A stretch of 64,000 nucleotides of DNA from contig NZ_JBBJLN010000001.1 of the NCBI RefSeq assembly GCF_037658235.1, positions 186,001-250,000 on the forward strand. The letters run 5' to 3'. The notes below the pieces were generated by a model. The model was not told where the DNA came from. It saw nothing but the letters and a program-made list of their open reading frames with translations, and ran no database searches. Positions 44,403-54,182 of the stretch are shown piece by piece (the first letter of the stretch is position 1; each line of letters starts with the position of its first letter). The translations under genes and the position numbers were made by a program. This DNA is from Yunchengibacter salinarum. Lineage in GTDB: Bacteria; Pseudomonadota; Alphaproteobacteria; Sphingomonadales; Kordiimonadaceae.

Positions 44403-45175
44403 GCCGTCCCCCCGGTGATGGTGGCAGGGTCCACCACGACCCAAAGCCCCTCGGCCAGCGCCAGAAGCCGCCCGTCACCGCCCACCAGCGCCGTGCCGCA
44501 GCGCCGCTTGCGGCCCGATCCGCTGAGCGGCCAGCCTAGCGCCATCAGGCCGTCTTCCGCACCGGGCCGTTCCAGAATACGCACGCTGAAACGGGCCAGA
44601 AGCGCCGCTTCCCCGGCGGCACAGGCGAAATAGCCGGGGCAGTCCAGCGCCGCCCACAGATATTCCGGCGCCACCCGGTGGCCATTGTCCAGAAGGTCCG
44701 GGCTGACCGTCCAGGGGGCTGCCACAAGGCCGTCGTCCCGCCCCGCCACCGGGCTGGGATGCAGGCAGAGCCCATCGCCCGGCGTGCGCGCCGACCCACA
44801 GACGAAACAGCCGTCAAAAGGCGCAAAGGCGGCGCCGGGCGGCGGCAGCGGGGTTTCCCGGTCCAGCCGCGGGGGCCATTGCAACGCGGGCAGGGTCACA
44901 TCCGGCAGGCCCGGTTCCGCCACCGCCAGCAGCCGATCCGCCATCGGGTCATGCAGGGTGGCCCGGTCGGCGCCCGTGCTCAGCCGCAATGGGCGATCCA
45001 GCGGCGGCGGCGCCTTCAGGCTCACCGTGCCGCCCAGCCCCGTCTGCTGGCCGTCCCCCTGATTCCCGCCATGGCCCTTTTCCAGCCCGGCGGCCACACA
45101 GCCGCTGGCATAGCCGCCATTGGCGCTGTTCGGCGGGCCGTTGAAGCGGCGCGCGAGAATGATGTCACGGTCCAT
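44399..45175 (-). CDS. Hotdog-fold (thioesterase-like) protein of unknown substrate
   Basis: A 258-residue protein with features of double-hotdog proteins: FNGPPNSANGGYASG at the start, a VSLKAPPPLDRPL strand, a CFVCG Cys pair, DNGHRVAPEYLWAALDCPGY helix and a C-terminal GWPLSGSGRKRRCGTALVG. It lacks an obvious catalytic Asp/Glu of standard thioesterases, so activity is uncertain. ATG 45175 has GGGGGA upstream, and a longer frame overlapping rsmB is rejected. It is divergent from rsmB. Confidence 0.7.
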   Translation of the reverse strand: MDRDIILARRFNGPPNSANGGYASGCVAAGLEKGHGGNQGDGQQTGLGGTVSLKAPPPLDRPLRLSTGADRATLHDPMADRLLAVAEPGLPDVTLPALQWPPRLDRETPLPPPGAAFAPFDGCFVCGSARTPGDGLCLHPSPVAGRDDGLVAAPWTVSPDLLDNGHRVAPEYLWAALDCPGYFACAAGEAALLARFSVRILERPGAEDGLMALGWPLSGSGRKRRCGTALVGGDGRLLALAEGLWVVVDPATITGGTA

Positions 45176-45320
45176 GGCATGTCCCCCCAATGCGGTGGCG
45201 CCCCGACTTTCGCGGCATGGGCCGGGCAGTGGGCGATCTCGTGGGCGCAGCCTATGGCCTTGACTCTGCGCCGTCCAGTGGGTGCTTGCGCGCGGGCCGA
45301 AAAGCCCGTAAAGCGGCCCC

Positions 45321-46688
45321 ATGACCGCCAATCAGGACAGACAGCCCAAAAGGCCCGCAAAAACGCGCTCCGGCGCGCCCGCCGACCCGGCGCGCAGCGC
45401 CGCGCTGGCCACCCATATGGCCGTAATCAGCCGACGCCAGGTGCTGGAAACCGCCCTGCCGGAGCATTTCGACCACCACGGCCTGACCGGGCGCGACCGG
45501 GCTTTTGCCGCCACGCTGGTCTATACCGCGCTACGGCGCCATGGCAGCCTGTCGGCGCTGCTGGCAAGCCTGATGGACAAACCCCTGAAACCGGCACGGG
45601 CGGCGGTGCAAAGCGCCCTGCTGCTCGGCCTAACGCAAATTCTGCTGCTGCGCACCCAGGATCATGGCGCGGTGGACGGCACGGTGCGGCTGGTCAAGGC
45701 GCGCGGCAAGGGGGATAGCGCCCTGGCCGGGCTGGTGAACGCCATATTGCGCCGGGCCATACGGGAACGGGCCGATCTGGTTGAAAGGCTGGACATTGAC
45801 CCGCTGGCCGACCTGCCCGCCTGGTTGAAGGATGACTGGGCCAGCACACTGGGGAGCGATGCGTGCCGTGCCGTGGCGCGCACCCTGCGCACCGAACCGC
45901 CGGTGGATCTCAGCCTGCGCGACCCGGCGGGCACCGGCACATGGGCCGCCACGCTGGGCGGCACGCCGCTGCCCACGGGGGCGGTTCGGCTGACCCGCGC
46001 GGGCGACGTGACCGCGCTTCCCGGCTACCGCGAAGGCCAGTGGTGGGTGCAGGACATGGCCGCCAGCCTGCCGGTGCGCCTGCTGGGCGCCATAGGGGGC
46101 AGCCATGTGCTGGACCTGTGCGCCGCGCCCGGCGGCAAGACCCTGCAACTGGCCGCGGCGGGCGCCCGTGTCACGGCGGTGGACCGGTCGGAAAAGCGGC
46201 TGGCCCGGCTGCACGCCAATCTGGCCCGCACGGGCCTGACCGCCCGTGTGGCGGTGGCCGACGCGCTGGAATACACGCCGCCGGAGCCGGTGGACCATAT
46301 CCTGCTGGATGCGCCATGCAGCGCCACGGGCACGCTTCGGCGCAACCCGGATACGCCCTGGGTCAAGGGGCCGGACGACGTGACCAGACTGGCCGCCCTT
46401 CAGGCGAAACTGCTGGACCGGGCCTTTGCCCTGCTGCCACCTGGCGGCGTGTTGGTTTATTGCGTCTGCTCCCTGCAAAGCCGGGAGGGGCCGGATCAGG
46501 TGGCCGCCTTTCTGGACCGCACCCCGCAGGCCCGGCGCCAGGCCCTGCCGAAAGAAAATCTGGGGCCGCTGGCGGAGGCGGTCACCGAAACGGGCGACAT
46601 CCGCACCCATCCGGGCCTGATGGCCGATGCGGGCGGCATGGACGGCTTTTACATGGCCCGCCTGATTCGCCCGCTGGCGGCGGGATAA
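45321..46688 (+). CDS. rsmB: 16S rRNA (cytosine-967-C5)-methyltransferase RsmB
   Basis: A 455-residue protein with a NusB-like N-terminal RNA-binding domain (about 25-160) and a C-terminal m5C methyltransferase. Motif I is LDLCAAPGGKTLQLAA, the catalytic-Cys motif IV is DAPCSATGTLRRNPD and motif VI is YCVCSLQ, giving both cysteines of this class. It methylates C967 of 16S rRNA. It leads rsmB-rpe-heparinase-purH, an order widely shared in Alphaproteobacteria. Confidence 0.93.
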   Translation: MTANQDRQPKRPAKTRSGAPADPARSAALATHMAVISRRQVLETALPEHFDHHGLTGRDRAFAATLVYTALRRHGSLSALLASLMDKPLKPARAAVQSALLLGLTQILLLRTQDHGAVDGTVRLVKARGKGDSALAGLVNAILRRAIRERADLVERLDIDPLADLPAWLKDDWASTLGSDACRAVARTLRTEPPVDLSLRDPAGTGTWAATLGGTPLPTGAVRLTRAGDVTALPGYREGQWWVQDMAASLPVRLLGAIGGSHVLDLCAAPGGKTLQLAAAGARVTAVDRSEKRLARLHANLARTGLTARVAVADALEYTPPEPVDHILLDAPCSATGTLRRNPDTPWVKGPDDVTRLAALQAKLLDRAFALLPPGGVLVYCVCSLQSREGPDQVAAFLDRTPQARRQALPKENLGPLAEAVTETGDIRTHPGLMADAGGMDGFYMARLIRPLAAG

Positions 46689-46790
46689 GCCCGCCGCGCC
46701 CGCACAAGGCACCCATACCGCCGAGAAGGCCACCTGAGTGACCGCCCAAGAGACTTGGCAAAGAAAGGGCAAGCTGCTAGGCAAACGGCC

Positions 46791-47459
46791 ATGACTCGCA
46801 CCGTCAAAATCGCTCCGTCCATCCTGTCCGCCGATTTCGCCCGGCTGGGGGAGGAAGTGCGCGCCGTGGACGCGGCAGGCGCCGACTATATCCATGTGGA
46901 CGTGATGGACGGCCATTTCGTGCCCAATATCACCATCGGCCCGGATGTGGTGAAGGCGCTCAGGCCCCATAGCGACAAGCCGTTTGACGTGCATCTGATG
47001 ATCCAGCCCGCGGACCCCTATCTGCAAGCCTTCGCCGACGCGGGCGCGGACATCATCACCGTTCATGCGGAAGCGGGCCCGCACCTGCACCGCAGCCTTC
47101 AGACCATCCGGGGGCTGGGCAAGCGGGCCGGGGTTTCGCTGAACCCGGCCACCCCCGCCCATGTGCTGGACTATGTTTATGAAGATGTGGACCTGATCCT
47201 GCTGATGTCGGTCAATCCCGGCTTTGGCGGTCAGTCCTTCATCCACAGCCAGCTTCGCAAGATCGAGGCGGTGCGGGAACGAATCGCCATGCTGGGTCTG
47301 TCCATCGACCTGGAAGTGGATGGCGGCATCAATGGGGATACGGCCCCCCGCGTGATCGCCGCCGGTGCCGACGTGCTGGTGGCCGGCAGCGCCACCTTTC
47401 GGGGCGGGGCTGACCGATATCGCGCCAATATGGACAAGCTCCGCGCCGCCGGGCCGTAG
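46791..47459 (+). CDS. rpe: Ribulose-phosphate 3-epimerase
   Basis: A 222-residue TIM barrel that interconverts ribulose-5-phosphate and xylulose-5-phosphate in the pentose phosphate and Calvin pathways. Seen are APSILSADFARLGEE, HVDVMDGHFVPNI (His and Asp metal ligands), DVHLMI, VNPGFGGQSFI and EVDGGI (second Asp). ATG 46791 begins the conserved core; a further-upstream start adds 12 polar residues without support. It lies 102 bp after rsmB. Confidence 0.97.
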   Translation: MTRTVKIAPSILSADFARLGEEVRAVDAAGADYIHVDVMDGHFVPNITIGPDVVKALRPHSDKPFDVHLMIQPADPYLQAFADAGADIITVHAEAGPHLHRSLQTIRGLGKRAGVSLNPATPAHVLDYVYEDVDLILLMSVNPGFGGQSFIHSQLRKIEAVRERIAMLGLSIDLEVDGGINGDTAPRVIAAGADVLVAGSATFRGGADRYRANMDKLRAAGP

Positions 47460-47516
47460 CCGGGCCGGGCGCGGAACCGGGCCGGACACGGGCGCGCACG
47501 CGCAAAGGGAACGCCT

Positions 47517-49343
47517 GTGAGCGCTGGAATTGAAAGCATCACCGCCACATTGACCGACAGCCGCGCCGGTGCCGCGCGCACGGCCCATGTGCGCGATTTC
47601 GGCCCCGGCCTCGCAGCGCGCCTGTGGGCCGCCGGGCCACGGGCGTTCTGGCGGCGACTGGCCCGCTGGGGCTATGGGCGGCCCGGCTATGACTGGCGGC
47701 TGAAAGGGCGCCATCCGGTTCAGCTTCTGGCCAGCCCCGATGACCCGGTAACCGGCAATGCCACACGCGGCTCGGCACTGGCGGGCGGTGACATGATGGT
47801 GCTGGGCCGCAGCCTGCCGGTGGACGATTCCTTCTGGGACACGCTGCGCCATGAAAGCGACCCGGTGCGCCGGGAAGTGGAAAGCTTCAACTGGCTGGCG
47901 GACCTGGCGGCCCATGGCGGCGATCAGGCCCGCCACACCGCCGAACGGCTGACCGATCAGTGGATCGACCGTCACGAGCGCTGGTCGCGGACAAGCTGGG
48001 ACCCCAGCCTGATCGCCCCGCGCCTGATCAACTGGATCGTCCATGCGCCGCTGGTGCTGTCATCCAGCAATCTGGTCTATCGCTCCCGCGTGCTGCTGCT
48101 GGCGGCCAAGCAGGCCCGCCACCTGATGCGCACGGCAGCCCTGCCCGCGCCGGGCATGGCGCAACTGGAAACCCATGCCGCCCTTGTCATTGCCGGGGTG
48201 CTGCTGCCCTGGGGGGAACGCTGGTACCAGCGCGGCCTGAAGGGCCTGCGCAAAGTGCTGGATCGCTTTGTCCTGCCCGATGGATGCCCGATCAGCCGCA
48301 ATGGCGCCGACGCGATCCGGGCCATGCGCCTGCTGATTCTGGTGCGGGATGCCCATTTGGCCCGCGCCCGGCGCGGCGATGCGCCGGAACTGCCCGCCAT
48401 CGTCCAGATCATGCTGGATCGGCTGGCCCCTTTCGTGCGGGCCATGCGCCACCCCGATGGCCGCTTTGCCCAGATGAACGGGCTCACCGCCCGCCAGCCC
48501 GGCGCGGATGCCATTCTGCGCGCGGGGGAAAGCACCGGCAAACCGGTGGAAAACGCCCCCCATGGCGGCTATCAGCGGCTCTCGGCGGGCGACGCGCTGG
48601 TCATCATGGATACCGGCGCACCCCCGCCCGCGCCCCATGGCCAGCATGTTCATGCCGCCACCGGCGCCTTTGAAGCCACGCTGGGCGGCCAGCGGCTGAT
48701 CACATCGCTGGGCCATGCCACCCCGGCCCAGGCCGAGGCCGCGGGAATGCCCGATCTGGCGGTGCTGGGCCGCACCACCGCCGCCCACAGCGTGCTGGTA
48801 CTGGGGGACCGTAACCAGACCATCGTGCCCGAAACGCCCGATGTACCACTGGGTGACGGCGTGCGCCGGGTGGCGGTCACCCGTCGCCGGGACGATCAGG
48901 CGGTGCAGATTTCCCTGACCCATGACGGCTATCGGCGGCGGCTGGGCGTGGATGTGATCCGCGAACTGGCGCTGTCCGCCGACGGATCGGCAATGGAAGG
49001 CGAGGACCGGCTTCAGGTCATGGCCGCCCGCAAACTGGAAAAGGCCGGTGTGGATGCCGCCGTGATCCGCTTTTTCCTGGCCCCCGGCATTACCGCGTCC
49101 CTGGCGCCGGACGGGCGCGTCTTTCTGGAGCCGCGCCGCACGGCGGAAACGGATCAGGACGGCCCCACCGCCTGGGTCTTTACCGCAAGCGGCGGCACGA
49201 TCGCCCTGGAAGATGGCCTGAGCCTGGAAGATCCCTGGCACCCGGCGCCCACACAGATGATCACCGTCACCCTGCCCGTGACCCCGACCGACCCGGAGGC
49301 GCCCATCGCCTGCTTCTGGCGGCTGCGCCAAAGTCACTGGTAA
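47517..49343 (+). CDS. Heparinase II/III-family protein
   Basis: A 608-residue protein starting at GTG with AGGGAA upstream. The helical alpha/alpha-toroid domain (about 60-320; WLADLAAHGG, ERLTDQWIDRHERW) precedes a beta-sandwich polysaccharide-lyase domain (about 360-600; DTGAPPPAPHGQHVHAATGAFEATLGG). The Asn/His/Tyr catalytic set is plausible. Its place between rpe and purH is conserved in Alphaproteobacteria, where such proteins are often of unknown target. It lacks a signal peptide. Confidence 0.85.
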   Translation: MSAGIESITATLTDSRAGAARTAHVRDFGPGLAARLWAAGPRAFWRRLARWGYGRPGYDWRLKGRHPVQLLASPDDPVTGNATRGSALAGGDMMVLGRSLPVDDSFWDTLRHESDPVRREVESFNWLADLAAHGGDQARHTAERLTDQWIDRHERWSRTSWDPSLIAPRLINWIVHAPLVLSSSNLVYRSRVLLLAAKQARHLMRTAALPAPGMAQLETHAALVIAGVLLPWGERWYQRGLKGLRKVLDRFVLPDGCPISRNGADAIRAMRLLILVRDAHLARARRGDAPELPAIVQIMLDRLAPFVRAMRHPDGRFAQMNGLTARQPGADAILRAGESTGKPVENAPHGGYQRLSAGDALVIMDTGAPPPAPHGQHVHAATGAFEATLGGQRLITSLGHATPAQAEAAGMPDLAVLGRTTAAHSVLVLGDRNQTIVPETPDVPLGDGVRRVAVTRRRDDQAVQISLTHDGYRRRLGVDVIRELALSADGSAMEGEDRLQVMAARKLEKAGVDAAVIRFFLAPGITASLAPDGRVFLEPRRTAETDQDGPTAWVFTASGGTIALEDGLSLEDPWHPAPTQMITVTLPVTPTDPEAPIACFWRLRQSHW

Positions 49344-49388
49344 GACACACCCCGTTCAACACCAAAACCACCCCGGACAGGAGCCCCC

Positions 49389-50993
49389 ATGAGCCAGACT
49401 GTGAGCGACCCTTCCACCATCCAGCCCGTGAAAACCGCCCTGCTGTCCGTTTCCGACAAAACGGGGCTGGACCGTTTCGGCGCCGATCTGACCGATGCCG
49501 GTGTGCGGCTTGTTTCCACCGGCGGCACGGCGCGCGCGCTCAAGGCGGCGGGCACGGATGTGCGCGATGTGGCCGATGTGACCGGCTTTCCCGAAATGAT
49601 GGACGGGCGCGTGAAAACCCTGCATCCGCACATTCATGGCGGTCTGCTGGCCCGGCGCGATCTGGACCAGCACACCGCCGCCATGGCCGAGCATGGCATT
49701 GAGGGCATCGATCTGGTGGTGATCACGCTCTACCCCTTCGAGGAAACCCGTGCACGCGGGGCGGATTTCGATGAAAGCGTGGAAAACATCGATATTGGCG
49801 GCCCGGCCATGATCCGCTCGGCGGCCAAGAACCACGCCTTTGTCACCGCCATCACCGACCCGGCGGATTATGAGCCCGTCATGGCGGAAATCCGCGCCCA
49901 TGGCGGCACCACGCTGGCCACGCGCCAAAGGCTGGCGGCCAAAGCCTTCCGGCGCACGGCGGCCTATGACGCGGCGATTTCCGGCTGGCTGTCCGATGAG
50001 GTGGGCGACCCCATGGCAGAGACCATGACCCTGACCGGCAGCAAGGCGCAGGACTGTCGATACGGCGAAAACCCGCACCAGAAAGCGGCCTTTTACACCA
50101 CCGCCGAGGCGCGCCCCGGCGTGGCCACGGCGCGGCAGGTGCAGGGCAAGGCGCTGTCCTACAACAATCTGAACGATACGGATGCCGCCTTTGAACTGGT
50201 GGCGGACCTGCCGCGCAACCGGCCCGCCGTGGCCATCATCAAGCACGCCAATCCCTGCGGCGTGGCGGTGGCGGACAGCGGCCTTGAAGCCTACAGGCGC
50301 GCCCTGATGGGCGACCCGGTCAGCGCCTTTGGCGGCATTGTGGCGCTCAATCACCGGCTTGACGGCCCCACGGCGGAGGCCATCGCCGAAATCTTCACCG
50401 AAGTGGTGATCGCGCCGGACATAAGCGATGAAGCCGCCGCCATCTTCCGGCGGAAAAAGAATCTGCGCCTGCTGAAAACCGGCGGCCTGCCAGACCCCAC
50501 AGCGGGCGGCGCGATGGTGAAATCCCTGGCCGGTGGCTTTCTGGTGCAGGACCGGGATACGGGCCGCATCGAACGGGACGAGCTGAAAGTGGTCACCAAA
50601 CGCCAGCCCGATGAGCAGGAATGGGCGGACATGATGTTCGCCTTCACCGTGGGCAAGCATGTGAAATCCAACGCCATCGTCTATGCCCGCGACGCCATGA
50701 CGGTGGGCATCGGCGCGGGCCAGATGAACCGCCGCGACTCGTCAAGAATCGCCGCGTTGAGAGCGGGTGAGGCCGCCGAGGCCGCGGGCGAGAGCGCCAG
50801 CCTCGCCACCGGGTCCGTGGTGGCGTCGGATGCCTTTTTCCCCTTTGCCGACGGCCTGATCGCGGCGGCCCAGGCGGGGGCGACGGCGGTGATCCAGCCC
50901 GGCGGCTCCATCCGCGACCACGAGGTGATCGCGGCGGCCAATGAAGCGGATCTCGCCATGGTCTTCACCGGTATGCGCCATTTCCGCCATTGA
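49389..50993 (+). CDS. purH: Bifunctional AICAR formyltransferase/IMP cyclohydrolase
   Basis: A 534-residue enzyme for the last two steps of IMP synthesis. The N-terminal cyclohydrolase domain begins ALLSVSDKTGLDRF and contains STGGTARAL and VKTLHPHIHGGLL. The C-terminal transformylase domain has YGENPHQKAAFYT and IIKHANPCGVAVAD with the key Lys-His, and ends SIRDHEVIAAANEADLAMVFTGMRHFRH. Complete length. It is the last gene of the rsmB cluster and converges with the M20 peptidase gene. Confidence 0.98.
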   Translation: MSQTVSDPSTIQPVKTALLSVSDKTGLDRFGADLTDAGVRLVSTGGTARALKAAGTDVRDVADVTGFPEMMDGRVKTLHPHIHGGLLARRDLDQHTAAMAEHGIEGIDLVVITLYPFEETRARGADFDESVENIDIGGPAMIRSAAKNHAFVTAITDPADYEPVMAEIRAHGGTTLATRQRLAAKAFRRTAAYDAAISGWLSDEVGDPMAETMTLTGSKAQDCRYGENPHQKAAFYTTAEARPGVATARQVQGKALSYNNLNDTDAAFELVADLPRNRPAVAIIKHANPCGVAVADSGLEAYRRALMGDPVSAFGGIVALNHRLDGPTAEAIAEIFTEVVIAPDISDEAAAIFRRKKNLRLLKTGGLPDPTAGGAMVKSLAGGFLVQDRDTGRIERDELKVVTKRQPDEQEWADMMFAFTVGKHVKSNAIVYARDAMTVGIGAGQMNRRDSSRIAALRAGEAAEAAGESASLATGSVVASDAFFPFADGLIAAAQAGATAVIQPGGSIRDHEVIAAANEADLAMVFTGMRHFRH

Positions 50994-51034
50994 AGGCGGC
51001 GGGTGAGCGCGCCGTCGTGGCCGTCGCGCCCGCC

Positions 51035-52516
51035 CTATAGTCCCTTGAACAGCCGCTCATAAAAGCGGATGGCGGCGGCCAGATGGGCCACGGGCATGTG
51101 TTCATCGGTGCCGTGAATCCGCTTCATGCTGTCCTTTGTCAGGCCGAAGGGGGAAAAGCGATAGGTGTTGCGGGCCGCCTGCTGGAAATGGCGGCTGTCC
51201 GTGCCCACAATGGTGGTGGCGGGGGCCACCGGCACCGGGCCGAAGCTGTCCCGGATCACGCTTTCCAGCAGCTTGTACCCGTCCGCATCCGTACTGGCGG
51301 GCGGCGTGGCATTGCGGCCCGAACCGGCTTTTTCCACCTTCAGGCTGGCGCCCGGCGGCAGATCCTCGGGCATCAGGCTGCGGGCGCGGGCCAGCACGCT
51401 GTCCACCGAATTGCGGGGATGAATGCGATAATTCACATAGGCCGTGGCCGCCTGCGGCAGGATATTGGTTTTGGTGCCGCCCCGGATCACGGTGGGGGCA
51501 GTGGTGGTGTGCATGGCCGCCGCCACGGTGGGCGAGCGGCCCAGTTCCCCGGCCAACATGTTCTGCGTCAGCCACAGATTGGCGATGGCCATGCGCTGCA
51601 TCCAGGGCATGTGAGGGGCAACGCTGGTCAGGAAATCGGCCAGCGTTTCATCCAGCACCAGCGGATAGGGATGATCGCTCACCGCCCGCACCCCGCGCGC
51701 CAGAAGGGAAACCGCCGTTTCCCGCGCCGGCGCACTGGAATGGCCGCCATCGGCGGTGGCGGTGATCTTCAGCGTCACCGATCCCTTTTCCGCCACCGAC
51801 ACCATGGCGATGGGCGCCTGCACGCCGGGCACCAGGTCCGTCATCAGGGCGGAGCCTTCGTCCAGCGTCCAGTCCAGCGTGATGCCCCGATCCGTCAGCG
51901 TCCGGGCCATGACCCGCGCGCCCCGGTCACCGCCAAGCTCCTCGTCATGACCGAACAGAAAGTAAACGTCCCGCGCGGGCCTCTCCCCGGCGGCGGCGAG
52001 CTTTTCCGCCGCCTCCAGCAGCGCGATCACGCTGCCCTTGTCATCCAGCGTGCCCCGGCCCCAGATGATGCCGTCGGCCACCACGCCGTCAAAGGGCGGA
52101 TGGGTCCAGGCGGCCTCGGTACCCTTTTCCACCGGCACCACATCCAGATGGGCGAGAAAGCCCACCGGATCGGCGCCCCCGTCCCGGCCCGGCCAGCGAT
52201 ACATCAGGCTGCCCTGCCCGATCACCTCCCGCTCGGCGACGCGGTGAAAGGCGGGATAGGTTTCGGCCAGATAGGCATGGAGCCCGGTAAACGCCTCACG
52301 CGGTAGTGGCGCTTCGACGGATCGGCTGATGGTGCGAAAGCGCAACGCCCCCGCCAGCCGCCGGGCCGCCGCTTCCGCCGCCGCGCCGTCCTCCGGCGGT
52401 TTGATTCCCATGGCGTCCAGCGGTGCCGGATCGCCCAGCCGCTCGGCCCGCACCCACATGACGGCCACGAGAATGGCAAAACTGGCGGCCAGCACCGCTA
52501 TCAGGCGTTTGGTCAT
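51035..52516 (-). CDS. M20-family metallopeptidase, membrane-anchored
   Basis: A 493-residue enzyme with one N-terminal membrane helix (about 4-23), so the catalytic domain faces the periplasm. Zinc-site motifs are present: FLAHLDVVPV (His and Asp), GRGTLDDKGS (bridging Asp), GHDEELGGD (Glu base plus ligand) and GTDSRHF (last His). The dimerisation domain is inserted at about 235-370. It resembles carboxypeptidase S/PM20D1-like peptidases. ATG 52516 has GGAAGG upstream. It follows nth by 33 bp. Confidence 0.88.
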   Translation of the reverse strand: MTKRLIAVLAASFAILVAVMWVRAERLGDPAPLDAMGIKPPEDGAAAEAAARRLAGALRFRTISRSVEAPLPREAFTGLHAYLAETYPAFHRVAEREVIGQGSLMYRWPGRDGGADPVGFLAHLDVVPVEKGTEAAWTHPPFDGVVADGIIWGRGTLDDKGSVIALLEAAEKLAAAGERPARDVYFLFGHDEELGGDRGARVMARTLTDRGITLDWTLDEGSALMTDLVPGVQAPIAMVSVAEKGSVTLKITATADGGHSSAPARETAVSLLARGVRAVSDHPYPLVLDETLADFLTSVAPHMPWMQRMAIANLWLTQNMLAGELGRSPTVAAAMHTTTAPTVIRGGTKTNILPQAATAYVNYRIHPRNSVDSVLARARSLMPEDLPPGASLKVEKAGSGRNATPPASTDADGYKLLESVIRDSFGPVPVAPATTIVGTDSRHFQQAARNTYRFSPFGLTKDSMKRIHGTDEHMPVAHLAAAIRFYERLFKGL

Positions 52517-52549
52517 GGCGCCTTCCCCCCCCCGGTCGGGCCGGATCAA

Positions 52550-53185
52550 TCATCCGGCGATCTTGTCCTTATAAGCGCACAAATCCCGCACGATGCAAGC
52601 GGGACAATCGGGTTTGCGCGCCTTGCACACATAGCGGCCATGCAGGATCAGCCAGTGGTGCGCGTGGCGCATACAGGCTTTCGGCACCACCTTTTCCAAA
52701 GCCTTTTCCACCGCCAGCGGCGTTTTGCCCGGCGCCAGGCCGGTGCGGTTGGCGACCCGGAAAATGTGCGTGTCCACGGCGCAGGTGGGGTGGCCAAAGG
52801 CGATGTTCAGCACCACATTGGCGGTTTTGCGGCCCACACCGGGCAGGGCTTCCAGCGCGGCGCGGTCTTCCGGCACCTGACCGTCATGCTTTTCGATCAG
52901 TTGCTCGCTCAGGGCCTGCACATTCTTCGCCTTGGTATTATACAGCCCGATGGTCCTGATATAACGGGCGATGCCATCGCTGCCGAGCGCGGCCATCTTT
53001 TCCGGCGTGTCCGCCACCTTGAAAAGCGGCCCGGTGGCCTTGTTCACGCCCTTGTCCGTAGCCTGGGCGGACAGCACCACCGCCACCAGCAGGGTGAAAG
53101 GGTTGGTCCAGTCCAGTTCCCCCTGCGGCTCAGGATTCTGCGCCTTCAGGCGGGCGAAAAAGCTTTCCACATCGGCGCGCTTCAC
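52550..53185 (-). CDS. nth: Endonuclease III
   Basis: A 211-residue base-excision-repair glycosylase/AP lyase. The HhH motif is LPGVGRKTANVVLN (catalytic Lys in GRKT) and the catalytic Asp is in CAVDTHIFRV. The C-terminal cluster loop C-x6-C-x2-C-x5-C (about 189-205) binds 4Fe-4S. It removes oxidised pyrimidines. The GTG start overlaps the stop of the upstream hydrolase gene (GTGA). Confidence 0.97.
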   Translation of the reverse strand: MKRADVESFFARLKAQNPEPQGELDWTNPFTLLVAVVLSAQATDKGVNKATGPLFKVADTPEKMAALGSDGIARYIRTIGLYNTKAKNVQALSEQLIEKHDGQVPEDRAALEALPGVGRKTANVVLNIAFGHPTCAVDTHIFRVANRTGLAPGKTPLAVEKALEKVVPKACMRHAHHWLILHGRYVCKARKPDCPACIVRDLCAYKDKIAG

Positions 53186-53988
53186 AGGTCCGCCCCCGCC
53201 GCGTCCGCGCCCAATGCGGCGGGATCACCGTTCGCCCCCACCTGCCGGGCCAGCGCATCCACCACGCGCACCAGCCGGTCCAGGTCCTGCGGGCGGGACA
53301 GGCGGTGGTCGCCCCCCGGCACCAAAATCACATCCACATCGTCGCTTTTCAGCTTGCCCGACCAGTCCATCACCAGCGGCCAGGGCACGTCGGGATCGGC
53401 GGTGCCCTGAATCAGGCGAAAGGGAATATCCAGCGGGATCGGGCCCGCCGCCACGCGGTTCCGCCAGCCATCTTCGAACAGGGCGCGGGTCAGGCGATAG
53501 GGGTCCGGCCCGTAATCGCTGGGCCGGTCCACATAACCGTCCCGCCGAATGGCGGCGCGGTCGGCCTCATTCAGTTCGTCGTGCCACAGGCGGTCGGTGA
53601 AGTCGGGCGCGGCGGCGATGCCCACCATGCCCTTCACCCGGCCAGGGCGCGCCAGAGCCGCCAAAAGGGCGATCCAGCCGCCCATGCTGGACCCCACCAG
53701 AATTTGCGGCCCCTGTGTCAGCCGGTCGATCACGGCGATGGCATCCTTTGCCCACAACCCGATGGTGCCATCAGCGAACGCCCCGCTTGAGGCGCCGTGG
53801 CCCTGATAATCGAAGCGCACAAAGGCCCGGCCCGCCGCGCGGGCATAGGATTCCAGCCGGGTGGCCTTGCCGCCATTCATGTCCGACATGAAACCGCCGC
53901 ACCAGACGATACCCGGCCCCGCGCCCGGCGTTCGGTGATAGGCGATGCGGGTGCCGTGCCCGGTTTCCAGATAAGATGGGTCGCTCAT
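53182..53988 (-). CDS. Alpha/beta hydrolase, ABHD10-like
   Basis: A 268-residue serine hydrolase. The oxyanion region is WCGGFMSDM, the nucleophile elbow GSSMGGW, the acid region GTADPDVPW and the His in GGDHRLSR. These match the ABHD10/proline-iminopeptidase-like group with roles in depalmitoylation or ester cleavage in other organisms. ATG 53988 has AAGGAG upstream and fits better than the longer frame. It is the first gene of hydrolase-nth-M20. Confidence 0.85.
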   Translation of the reverse strand: MSDPSYLETGHGTRIAYHRTPGAGPGIVWCGGFMSDMNGGKATRLESYARAAGRAFVRFDYQGHGASSGAFADGTIGLWAKDAIAVIDRLTQGPQILVGSSMGGWIALLAALARPGRVKGMVGIAAAPDFTDRLWHDELNEADRAAIRRDGYVDRPSDYGPDPYRLTRALFEDGWRNRVAAGPIPLDIPFRLIQGTADPDVPWPLVMDWSGKLKSDDVDVILVPGGDHRLSRPQDLDRLVRVVDALARQVGANGDPAALGADAAGADL

Positions 53989-54088
53989 CAGGTCTCCTTC
54001 CCCCTTTGTCAGCGTGATGCCAGCGTGAATGGCGGTCTCCACCGGCAGTCTTGGCCCGCGCCCGCGCCCCGGTCAAGGTGCCCGGCTC

Positions 54089-54117
54089 TTGACTTGGCAG
54101 CAACGCCCGTCTATCGC
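54089..54117 (+). promoter_or_regulatory. Sigma-70-type promoter of thrS
   Basis: TTGACT (54089-54094), a 17-nt spacer and TATCGC (54112-54117), leaving a leader of about 60 nt before thrS. Confidence 0.7.
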
Positions 54118-54182
54118 CAGCCTGAGGTTCCAACTGATGCCACGCGGCCCCCGCGGGTCGCCCCCTGCAACAGGATACGTCC

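Noticed and set aside
45630..48044. Long open frames opposite rsmB-rpe-heparinase, thrS (54111-56177), acs (10328-12154), pheT (14075-15943) and lptFG (1473-3056)
   Set aside because: They are mirror frames of recognised genes in GC-rich DNA: His/Gln/Gly/Arg-rich, no domain, no ribosome site, and they span several real genes.
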